Below, one piece after another: positions 1-5,380 of a DNA stretch of 21,739 bases. Under the pieces are notes generated by a model. It did no database searches. It was not told the origin of the DNA and saw nothing but the letters and a program-made list of their open reading frames with translations. Each line of letters starts with the position of its first letter. Within the stretch, counting starts at the first letter, position 1. Position numbers and translations under genes: made by a program. The stretch is from B73-G16 sp964448445 (lineage in GTDB: Bacteria > Desulfobacterota > B13-G15), in assembly GCA_964448445.1 (NCBI GenBank), contig CAYVAU010000022.1:1-21739 (forward strand), in the 5' to 3' direction.

Positions 1-75
1 CCCTCTTTCTTCTGAGCCGCTTGGGCGGATACATCTCTTCGCCCTCGGCTCACCTGGACCCACGCGTTCACGCCC

Positions 76-90
76 CCCTTGCCCCAAGGG
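76..90. repeat. Short perfect hairpin
   Basis: A 6-bp perfect inverted repeat (CCCTTG, 3-base loop, CAAGGG) begins three bases beyond the stop codon of the minus-strand small gene that ends at 93. It could be a weak transcription terminator or RNA-stabilising stem for that gene. No T-run follows it on the minus strand, so a classical rho-independent terminator is not supported. The bases from 1 to 75 hold nothing I can identify. Confidence 0.35.
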
Positions 91-92
91 CC

Positions 93-380
93 CTAAGCCC
101 TGGATCCCTGTAAGGCTCTTTTTTTCCTCAAGATCCAATAGGCCGCCTCAGCAAGGTGTCTGCCAACAGCTCCCACAGCCTTCCCGTGCCCCTTCCTCTG
201 CCTGATCCTGAAAGAACCCTCTGCTTGAGCCTCTTCCTTTGCCAAACCAGAAGCGCCCTCGATCGGGGAAACTCCCTCCTGTCCCTGATCTCTTTGAACC
301 TCGACAGTTTCGCAATTGATGCAGAAGGCCAAAAGGGAAACACTGCCGATAGTCACTAAAAATCCCCTATCCTTCGCCAT
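93..380 (-). CDS. Small putative lipoprotein, doubtful
   Basis: From the ATG at 380 this frame encodes 95 residues beginning MAKDRGFLVTIGSVSLLAFC. It has a basic start, a hydrophobic stretch at about residues 7-19 and a Cys at about residue 22 after Ala-Phe-Cys-Ile-Asn. That is a loose fit to a lipoprotein signal with lipobox; the -1 Asn and -3 Cys are poor. The rest is charged and low in complexity, rich in Glu, Gln and Gly. No domain is recognised. No good ribosome binding site precedes 380; a TTG at 422 would add 14 residues. The basic C-terminal part reads unlike a folded domain, so a frameshifted remnant of a longer lipoprotein is possible. It diverges from the sulfur/selenium operon and may share its intergenic control region. 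Confidence 0.3.
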   Translation of the reverse strand: MAKDRGFLVTIGSVSLLAFCINCETVEVQRDQGQEGVSPIEGASGLAKEEAQAEGSFRIRQRKGHGKAVGAVGRHLAEAAYWILRKKRALQGSRA

Positions 381-401
381 CTTTTTATAGAATTTTTCTA
401 T

Positions 402-430
402 TTGACAAATCGAAAATATCAACTTAAAAA
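402..430 (+). promoter_or_regulatory. Sigma70-type promoter of the YedE/TusA operon
   Basis: A perfect -35 hexamer TTGACA (402-407) is followed by a 17-base spacer and the -10-like TAAAAA (425-430, four of six matches). The region is markedly AT-rich compared with the genes around it. Transcription would start near 437, giving a leader of about 30 bases that contains the ribosome binding site GGAGG just before the ATG at 467. No operator is evident. Confidence 0.6.
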
Positions 431-466
431 TTTCCTCATCATTAGCTTTGAAGGAGGGGAAACGGT

Positions 467-958
467 ATGAGGCTCACGCCGGCTGTAGCGGGTTTAACGG
501 TGGGTTTTGGGGCTGCGTTGCTTCAAGCCTTTTTCGGGGTCCTTCCGCCCCCCGCCTATGGGATATGCATAGCGTGTCATATGAGGGATTTGGTCAATTG
601 GGTCTTAGTGCATATCTATCCCATCTATGGGCTTGTAAAGGGCTCCCCCAAGATACCAGGGGCCCCTGTATCTCATTATATGCCTGTCTTGACGATAGTC
701 GGGGTATTGATCGGGGCAACTGTGGCGGCAAGGGCTCACGGGGAGTTTCGGTGGAAGGTGATGAGGGTCGGCTGGCAGAGGCCATGGGCCGAGTTCTTCT
801 GGGGGGTGGGGGTGATGATATGCGCCCTAATTATGGGAGGGTGTCCTGTGAGAACTGCCTTGAAGACCGCCTATCTGGATTTGACCGCTCTCCTCGGGCT
901 GGTGATGATCTTTTTAGGGGTGACAATCGGCTGCCAGGTGCTGAAGAAAATAAGTTAG
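467..958 (+). CDS. YeeE/YedE-family half transporter (first half)
   Basis: A 163-residue integral membrane protein resembling the N-terminal half of YeeE/YedE permeases, which bring thiosulfate or, in the YedE subgroup, probably a selenium compound into the cell. Hydrophobic segments lie near residues 5-27, 72-90, 108-124 and 136-156. Cysteines sit at 34 and 37 (ICIACHMRD) and at 126 in GGCPVR, the family's characteristic Gly-Gly-Cys-Pro turn; in YeeE such cysteines relay the substrate. It starts at an ATG with the strong site GAAGGAGGGG upstream. The next gene, 10 bases on, encodes the other half, so the pair likely forms a heterodimer equal to one full-length permease of about 350 residues. 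Substrate is inferred only from neighbours. Confidence 0.8.
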   Translation: MRLTPAVAGLTVGFGAALLQAFFGVLPPPAYGICIACHMRDLVNWVLVHIYPIYGLVKGSPKIPGAPVSHYMPVLTIVGVLIGATVAARAHGEFRWKVMRVGWQRPWAEFFWGVGVMICALIMGGCPVRTALKTAYLDLTALLGLVMIFLGVTIGCQVLKKIS

Positions 959-968
959 GAGGGAGGAG

Positions 969-1499
969 ATGAAGGTATTGCCAGCGATAGCGACCTTATG
1001 CCTGGGATTTATCATGGGATATCTGGGCCAGAGGGCAAGGCTCTGTTTCATCGGAGGGATGAGGGACTGGGTGCTGGTGAGGGATACCCATCTCATAAAG
1101 GGGCTATTTTCGTTTATAGTAGCTGCTTTTTTCGGGTTTCTGATCTTTTACTTTATCTCCCCAGCGATCAAGACCTTTCCCTGGGTCCTCAACGGAGGTG
1201 CGGTCTTTGTCAAAAAGTGGGCCGCTATGGGGATAAAGGAGAGCCCCAGTTTCATGCTCCCTGTGCCAGGGGACCCGATCACGTGGTCCCCCAAGGTGGG
1301 GGCACATCTCCTCTTGGCCGTTGTAGGTGGATTGGGGGTGGGGTTCTTTTCGGTTCTGGCAGGGGGGTGTCCCTTCAGACAGCACGTAATGGCGGCAGAG
1401 GGCTCCCGAAGCGCTATCGCGTACATCGTGGGCTTTGCAGCAGGGGCTGTGATTTTCCATAAGTTCATAGCCCCAGTGGTAAAGCTGATATTCCTTTGA
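969..1499 (+). CDS. YeeE/YedE-family half transporter (second half)
   Basis: A 176-residue membrane protein and the companion of the preceding gene. It carries RARLCFIGGMRD at 22-33 (Cys26) and AGGCPFRQH at 131-139 (Cys134). Both are hallmark YedE motifs and are closer to the selenium-associated YedE group than to the thiosulfate importer, as far as I can judge by eye. Hydrophobic segments lie near residues 5-20, 44-63, 112-133 and 149-175. It follows the first half by 10 bases, with GGAGG before the ATG. The last residues run to 1499, and the tusA-like gene starts 12 bases later, so permease and sulfur carrier are probably co-translated. YeeE/YedE genes are commonly linked to tusA, which supports a channel-plus-cytosolic-acceptor role. 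Confidence 0.82.
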   Translation: MKVLPAIATLCLGFIMGYLGQRARLCFIGGMRDWVLVRDTHLIKGLFSFIVAAFFGFLIFYFISPAIKTFPWVLNGGAVFVKKWAAMGIKESPSFMLPVPGDPITWSPKVGAHLLLAVVGGLGVGFFSVLAGGCPFRQHVMAAEGSRSAIAYIVGFAAGAVIFHKFIAPVVKLIFL

Positions 1500-1511
1500 G
1501 GAGGTTTTGCT

Positions 1512-1736
1512 ATGGCGGATAAGACCTTGGATGTATGTGGCGAAGTCTGTCCCATGCCGGTCCTGAGGACCAAAAGGGCCCTTGAGGAGATGAAGGCAGG
1601 GGAGACTTTGGAGGTGATAGTGGATTACCCGCCCTCTAAGGAGAACGTCAGAAGGCTCGCCCTCTCCGAGGGTAACGAGGTCCTCGAAGTAAAGGAGGAG
1701 GGGAACCTCATTAAGATCCTGATAAGGAAGAGATAG
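1512..1736 (+). CDS. tusA: TusA-family sulfur carrier protein
   Basis: A 74-residue protein of normal TusA/SirA length. It has the signature CPMP at 13-16 whose first Cys (13) carries the persulfide in this family; a second Cys lies at 9. The order LDVCGEVCPMPVLRTKRAL, then a Gly-Glu-Thr-Leu strand and a C-terminal Ile-Leu-Ile-Arg strand, fits the beta-alpha-beta-alpha-beta-beta fold. TusA proteins pass sulfur between persulfide donors and acceptors in the cytosol; relatives near YedE are suspected to handle selenium. The strong site GAGGAGG precedes the ATG. Placement between the permease halves and a DUF3343 gene suggests it accepts the imported chalcogen. The symbol reflects the family, not a proven tRNA-thiolation role. 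Confidence 0.85.
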   Translation: MADKTLDVCGEVCPMPVLRTKRALEEMKAGETLEVIVDYPPSKENVRRLALSEGNEVLEVKEEGNLIKILIRKR

Positions 1737-1739
1737 TCG

Positions 1740-2431
1740 ATGACGCTAAGGGGGCTCTTTCGCAGGAAGAAAAAAGAGGAACAAAGGGGGCGAGCCCTCA
1801 TCATCTTTGAGGAGGTCTCCCAGGCGATAAAGGCCGAGAAGGTGCTGAAGGAGGCGGGGTATGAGATCAGAATGGTGGCGCCACCTCCCCACTTCAGGAA
1901 GGGCTGCGATCTCTCTGTAGAATTTGATCTGATGGAGCAGTTGGGGGTGGAGCGGGCGTTACGTCAAGGGGGGTGTGAGTATCTTGAAGTCATCCCTGTC
2001 TCGGAGGAGGCCCTTCAGCCATTGGAGATCTGTCAGAGGAGGGACTTCGGCCGCTGGGAGATGGTAAAGGCGGCCAACATGAAGATCACCTACGACAAGG
2101 AAACCCGCGAAATCGTAAACGTCTCAGGTGGTGGGTGCCCTGATGTCCCATATTTGGCCTGGCAGATGGTTGGAAGGAAGCTCCACGATGCGCCGTCTCC
2201 TAAGGACCTCGGCCANNNNNNNNNNNNNNNNNNNNNNNNNNNNNNNNNNNNNNNNNNNNNNNNNNNNNNNNNNNNNNNNNNNNNNNNNNNNNNNNNNNNN
2301 NNNNNNNNNNNNNNNGGCAGATGGTTGGAAGGAAGCTCCACGATGCGCCGTCTCCTAAGGACCTCGGCCACACTGTATGCGCCTATGCGCTGTGGAGGGC
2401 CTGGGAGGAGGCAAAATCAGGGTGTAAATGA
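1740..2431 (+). CDS. DUF3343 putative Se/S carrier-like protein (split by assembly gap)
   Basis: As printed, the frame is broken by 100 N. If the identical 55-base ends at 2161-2215 and 2316-2370 are merged, the frame stays open for 179 codons exactly and ends at TGA 2429-2431, giving 178 residues. The N-terminal part (18-92, starting RALIIFEEVSQAIKAEKVLK) matches the DUF3343 fold, a small domain often found beside or fused to TusA/YedF selenium proteins. Cysteines lie at 56, 79, 98, 133, 162 and 177. The C-terminal part holds GGGCPDVPYLAWQMVGRKL and, after merging, LGHTVCAYALWRAWEEA. The ATG is four bases past the tusA stop. A role in handing on sulfur or selenium is inferred from family and position; no enzyme activity is known to me. 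Confidence 0.75.
2161..2215. repeat. Left copy of 55-bp overlap at assembly gap
   Basis: These 55 bases, ending directly at the first N, are identical to 2316-2370, which begin directly after the last N. The position and length point to two contigs that share one k-mer-sized end and were scaffolded rather than joined, not to a biological duplication. Confidence 0.95.
2216..2315. other. Assembly gap of 100 N
   Basis: A run of exactly 100 N, the conventional placeholder for a gap of unknown length. Because the flanks overlap by 55 identical bases, the true distance is most likely negative and no sequence is missing. Translation across the gap as printed gives a false C-terminus in the wrong frame up to 2597. 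Confidence 0.97.
2316..2370. repeat. Right copy of 55-bp overlap at assembly gap
   Basis: Exact copy of 2161-2215, starting at the first base after the gap. Deleting the gap and one copy restores the DUF3343 reading frame through to 2431. Confidence 0.95.
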
Positions 2432-2619
2432 GGGGAGAGGTGCTGGTGCACCCCCGCGATTTCAAATCCGTCGGCCGGGCCTGCAAAGCCCCTCTCTAGC
2501 TGGCAACGGTAATCGGCGTAATTGGCCATGTAGATCACGGCAAAACAGTAAGGGTGGGCGACTGGAAGGTCCTCGAGGAGGCCGGGGATGGTCATAGTTG
2601 TGGGAACTCTGCCCTTTAA
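2428..2619 (+). pseudogene. Unknown small ORF interrupted by an amber codon
   Basis: An ATG at 2428 overlaps the DUF3343 stop in an ATGA arrangement. It opens a frame of 23 codons (MRGEVLVHPRDFKSVGRACK, then A-P-L), then TAG at 2497-2499. The same frame then stays open for 39 more codons to TAA 2617-2619, reading LATVIGVIGHVDHGKTVRVG and GDWKVLEEAGDGHS. Codon choice on both sides of the TAG (GTG, CTG, GGC, GCC, GAG, AGG) matches neighbouring genes, which suggests one coding unit of about 63 codons. The string GHVDHGKT looks like the P-loop of translational GTPases, but the frame is far too short for one and lacks the other G motifs. It overlaps the next gene by 32 bases. An assembly error close to the contig junction, a recent nonsense mutation or readthrough are all possible. 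No family is recognised. Confidence 0.4.
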
Positions 2620-3427
2620 GGAAGTAGGGCTCCTTCACGGAAAGGTGGGGGTAGAGGGCGAACGCCTCAGGATCGGCGGGGCTACCGTCCCCATAAGTAG
2701 GGGGACGGCCGCCATCGCCGCAGCCTGTGCCCTTGCCACAGAAGGGGAGGTAGAGGCAGTGGTCGCGGGAGATACGGGCAAGGGTGAAGGCAGCGCGGGG
2801 CTTTACCGATTTCTTGAAGAGGAGGTACCGAGGCTTTCGCCCAAGGTGGTCTGCCTCGGCTACGCGATGCCGAATAAGGAACTTCACGACCGTGCCTTCA
2901 AGGCCCTGGGGAGGATGAACCCCCGGCCTCTCCTTGTGGCCGATGCGGGCTTCATGTACGTGGCCAAGATGAGCGGCAAGGCCATCCACTACGACCTTTT
3001 CTGCCCAGACCTGGGAGAGTTGGCTTTCCTGGCCGATGAGAAGGCTCCCCACCCTTTCTACACCCGTGGTTTCATCTTTCACATGACGGATAGGGTCCCT
3101 GAACTCATAAAAGGGGCCTATGAGACAGGGGGAGCGGCAAAGGTGATGTTGGTGAAAGGAGAGAGGGATTACGTATGTAAGGACGGCGAGATACTGGAGG
3201 TGATCGAGGAGCCGAAAGTCCCCGAGCTTGAACCCATAGGGGGGACTGGGGATACCATCACCGGGATGACGGCGGCGCTCATCGCCCAAGGGTTTTCCCT
3301 GGTAGATGCGGCAGCTCGGGCGGCAAGGGCCAACCGTCGGGCAGGGGAGCTTGCTCGCCCAAACCCCGCGACACAAATAGAGGAGATCATTCATCATATA
3401 CCGAGGGCCTTGGAGGAGGTGGCTTGA
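2588..3427 (+). CDS. Ribokinase-like / NAD(P)HX-dehydratase-fold protein
   Basis: A 279-residue cytosolic protein of the ribokinase-like superfamily, closest in look to the YjeF C-terminal (ADP/ATP-dependent NAD(P)H-hydrate dehydratase) branch. PIGGTGDTITGMTAAL at 217-231 is the anion-hole and catalytic-Asp motif (Asp222). VADAG at 118-122 and CPDLGELAFLADE at 139-151 correspond to the Pro-Gly-Glu-(Leu/Met) segment of the dehydratases. GTAAIAAACALA lies near 39-50. The ATG at 2588 has GAGGAGG seven bases upstream. No epimerase (YjeF-N) domain is fused. Its presence in a YedE/TusA/DUF3343 operon is unexplained; it may repair hydrated NAD(P)H or phosphorylate an unknown small molecule. Family call is firm, substrate is not. 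Confidence 0.7.
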   Translation: MVIVVGTLPFKEVGLLHGKVGVEGERLRIGGATVPISRGTAAIAAACALATEGEVEAVVAGDTGKGEGSAGLYRFLEEEVPRLSPKVVCLGYAMPNKELHDRAFKALGRMNPRPLLVADAGFMYVAKMSGKAIHYDLFCPDLGELAFLADEKAPHPFYTRGFIFHMTDRVPELIKGAYETGGAAKVMLVKGERDYVCKDGEILEVIEEPKVPELEPIGGTGDTITGMTAALIAQGFSLVDAAARAARANRRAGELARPNPATQIEEIIHHIPRALEEVA

Positions 3428-3493
3428 ATGAGGATAGATGCACGGGGTAAAAGCGTTGAGGAAAGTCTCGGCAGTTTGAGGCATGATCCTTGA
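3428..3493 (+). pseudogene. Truncated 21-codon ORF after the kinase
   Basis: An ATG immediately follows the kinase stop, with GGAGGAGG upstream, so it has a proper translation start. It encodes only MRIDARGKSVEESLGSLRHD and a final Pro before TGA at 3491-3493. The IDARG opening recalls the first strand of TusA-like or Smr-type domains, but there is too little to assign. It may be the stump of a lost gene, a short leader or chance. The bases from 3494 to 3611 hold no other frame with a good start. Confidence 0.2.
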
Positions 3494-3611
3494 TGAACGG
3501 TAGCGTCCTGTCCAATAATGCCGGATTCCCCCCTCCTTTAGCACGTCAAACTCCCCCTCAAATCCACTTCAACCCTTGTTAGCGGGACCTTTTTTTGCTT
3601 AAATCCTCAAC

Positions 3612-3881
3612 ATGCTGCGGACCTTTTTCGTCATCTTCTGGGCGGTTTTTTTGGCCGAGTTGGGCGACAAGACCCAGCTGGCGACCATTCTCTTTGCCAC
3701 CGAGAGGGGAACCCCGAAGGTCGTCGTTTTTTCGGGGGCCATGGCCGCCTTGGCCCTAGCAACGGCCCTGGCGGTCTTTGTGGGCGACCGCATCGGCCAG
3801 ATCCTCCCCTTTCGGTTGATCAAGGTCCTCGCCGGGGTGGGGTTCATCCTGGTGGGGCTGTGGATCATCGTGAGGGGTTAG
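3612..3881 (+). CDS. GDT1/TMEM165 (UPF0016) family, single-domain
   Basis: An 89-residue membrane protein with the UPF0016 signature Glu-x-Gly-Asp-Lys-Thr at 16-21 (AELGDKTQLAT). It has three hydrophobic segments, near 4-16, 36-57 and 70-87. Family members move Mn2+ or Ca2+ in exchange for protons, using the acidic motif residues; bacterial members either hold two such repeats (about 190 residues) or occur as single-repeat pairs. Only one repeat is present and no second copy lies in the window, so a homodimer or a partner elsewhere is expected. A clear ribosome binding site is not seen before the ATG. A weak promoter-like pair (TTGATG 3490-3495, AATAAT 3514-3519) lies upstream. The PAP2 gene starts one base after its stop. 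Confidence 0.8.
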   Translation: MLRTFFVIFWAVFLAELGDKTQLATILFATERGTPKVVVFSGAMAALALATALAVFVGDRIGQILPFRLIKVLAGVGFILVGLWIIVRG

Positions 3882-3882
3882 G

Positions 3883-4446
3883 TTGAATCCGGACCTCCTT
3901 TTGCTCAGGGTCCTCAACCTGGAGGTTGCCAATCCGTTCCTTGACCGCTTCCTACCCCTCTTTTCGGATCTGGATCTGTGGAAGCCCGTCTTTTTGGTAG
4001 TCGGGGGGTTGATCCTCCTTGCGCGAGGGCGCAGAGGAGTCCTCATAATCGCTGGAGCCTTCCTTTCCTTTTTGTTAAGCGAGGCCCTGAGCTCCGATGT
4101 GCTGAAGCCCCTCCTGGACAGGTCAAGGCCCTGCGAGGTCCACCATTGGGTCCGCCTCTTAAGCTCCTTCTGCCCCAAGTCCCCTTCTTTCACCTCCACC
4201 CATGCGGCCAATTCCTTCGCGGTGACTACCTACCTTTCCTTTCACTTTCCCCGGGCCAGGGTTCCCCTGCTTGTGGTCGCATCCCTCGTGGGTTTCTCCA
4301 GGATATACATGGGGGTCCATTGGCCCTCGGATGTGCTGGCTGGAGCGGCCTTGGGGATGGGGTGTGCTTTTCTCCTACATATGGCCACAAAATCCTTGAC
4401 GAGGAGCATAGGCCTTTGCTCTCCCGAAAGGTCATCAAGGCCCTGA
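3883..4446 (+). CDS. PAP2-family membrane phosphatase
   Basis: A 187-residue membrane protein, starting at TTG one base after the upstream stop. It carries the three PAP2 signatures: KPLLDRSRP at 75-83, PSFTSTHA at 101-108 (His107) and SRIYMGVHWPSD at 139-150 (His147 nucleophile, Asp150). Hydrophobic segments near 36-48, 53-68, 127-138 and 152-168 place the active site at the membrane face. Such enzymes hydrolyse lipid phosphates, for example undecaprenyl pyrophosphate or phosphatidate; which one cannot be told from sequence. The second motif has Thr where many members have Gly (PSGH), a tolerated variant. The C-terminal 17 residues are polar and probably cytosolic. Confidence 0.85.
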   Translation: MNPDLLLLRVLNLEVANPFLDRFLPLFSDLDLWKPVFLVVGGLILLARGRRGVLIIAGAFLSFLLSEALSSDVLKPLLDRSRPCEVHHWVRLLSSFCPKSPSFTSTHAANSFAVTTYLSFHFPRARVPLLVVASLVGFSRIYMGVHWPSDVLAGAALGMGCAFLLHMATKSLTRSIGLCSPERSSRP

Positions 4447-4507
4447 AGGCGATGGGAACACCCATGTGAATTTCATGATCGGCAGAATTGTGGTACCTTT
4501 TAAGCCT

Positions 4508-5380
4508 ATGAGAAAGGGGCTGCTGATAGGGATACTGCTTGGCATCCTCATCCCCTTATGGGCCTTGGGCTCAGAGGGGGGGAAGGTGGAGGAGACGGCT
4601 CGGGGCTTCCTCAAGAGGGTCCTCTCCCGGAGGGCCTTTGAGATTAAAGACCTCAAGTACTCCTTCGATCCCGACCTGGGGCTTTACGTTGTGGCCATAC
4701 TGCTGAAGGAGGGGAACAGGGAGAAACCCATCCTCCTGTACCTGTCCCGGGACATGCGCTTCGTCATTGCGGGGAGGGTCTATGAGGCATCGAGCGGAAG
4801 GGAACTGTCCCGAGATCACTTCGAGGCCCTCATGGGCAGCCTCCAGGCCGAGGGTCCGGAGAAGGTGGATCTTGAGGGGGTTTCCCTGAGGGGACCGGTA
4901 TTGGGGGAGGGCGAGGGGGTAGTCCTGGTGAGCAATCCCCATTGCTCCCATTGCAGGGAGCTTGTTCCCAGATTGCTTGAGCGGGTCAAACGTCAAGGGG
5001 GTTTCAGCCTCTACTACAAGGGGATGTTCTTCGGCAGGGATCGCGAACTCGAGGAGGCCATGGAATGCGTGAGGCAAAAAAGACCCGAACTTTTCTGGGA
5101 CTTCGTGAAGGAATGTTACAGCCGCCCCAAAGGCGAAGCCCTCAAATGGCTCAGGTCGATCCTCGGGAAGGACTTCCTTAAGGGTTGCCGCAGCAAGGCG
5201 ATCCTTGAGGCCTTAGAGAGGGACGATCAGGAGGTCAGGGAAAAAATTGGCGTTAGGGGGATTCCCGCGGTGGTCTTCCGGGGGAGGCTTTACGAAGGCA
5301 CTCGCAGCATCGAGCGGGCCCTCTTTGGATCCACTTCACAGGTAAAAGAGGTCAAAAGGGAGGGAGTTAAGGCGCCTTAG
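4508..5380 (+). CDS. Secreted DsbC/DsbG-like thioredoxin-fold protein
   Basis: From the ATG at 4508 this is 290 residues with a signal peptide (MRKGLLIGILLGILIPLWAL, likely cut after Ala-Leu-Gly-Ser). An N-terminal region (about 25-115) is of the size of a DsbC-type dimerisation domain. A thioredoxin-fold domain follows, with NPHCSHCRE placing the redox pair at Cys146 and Cys149 and a cis-Pro loop RGIPAVV near 250. Two more cysteines near 187 and 203 may form a structural pair. It probably acts as a disulfide isomerase or reductase in the periplasm. A GTG at 4466 and an ATG at 4475 are in frame upstream but would put the signal peptide behind 11-14 extra residues; no start has a convincing ribosome binding site. 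The 3' end overlaps the convergent M24 gene by 45 bases. Confidence 0.8.
   Translation: MRKGLLIGILLGILIPLWALGSEGGKVEETARGFLKRVLSRRAFEIKDLKYSFDPDLGLYVVAILLKEGNREKPILLYLSRDMRFVIAGRVYEASSGRELSRDHFEALMGSLQAEGPEKVDLEGVSLRGPVLGEGEGVVLVSNPHCSHCRELVPRLLERVKRQGGFSLYYKGMFFGRDRELEEAMECVRQKRPELFWDFVKECYSRPKGEALKWLRSILGKDFLKGCRSKAILEALERDDQEVREKIGVRGIPAVVFRGRLYEGTRSIERALFGSTSQVKEVKREGVKAP

Noticed and set aside
1..71. Start of a minus-strand gene at GTG 71 running off the left edge
   Set aside because: Only about 23 codons are visible (MNAWVQVSRGRRDV and on). There is a G-rich stretch upstream but no recognisable protein, so it is too little to support a call.
2161..2370. A biological 55-bp direct duplication or target-site duplication around an element
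   Set aside because: Both copies abut the N run exactly, and merging them restores the reading frame. A scaffolding artefact explains it fully.
2497..2499. Programmed pyrrolysine or amber recoding
   Set aside because: TAG serves as the ordinary stop of several genes here (for example at 1734-1736, 10654-10656, 11597-11599 and 13126-13128), and no pyl gene or downstream stem is seen. It is kept only as a remote option.
2371..2597. C-terminal extension of the DUF3343 protein in the frame set by the N run
   Set aside because: The frame after the gap depends on the arbitrary 100-N length. The translated tail is Arg/Gly-rich and unlike the family, while the merged frame ends cleanly at 2431.
2462..3544. 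360-residue minus-strand frame
   Set aside because: It lies antisense to the ribokinase-fold gene, which has clear family motifs. Its translation is low in complexity and has no recognisable domain.
3590..3596. Rho-independent terminator before the GDT1-like gene
   Set aside because: There is a run of seven T, but no GC-rich stem precedes it.
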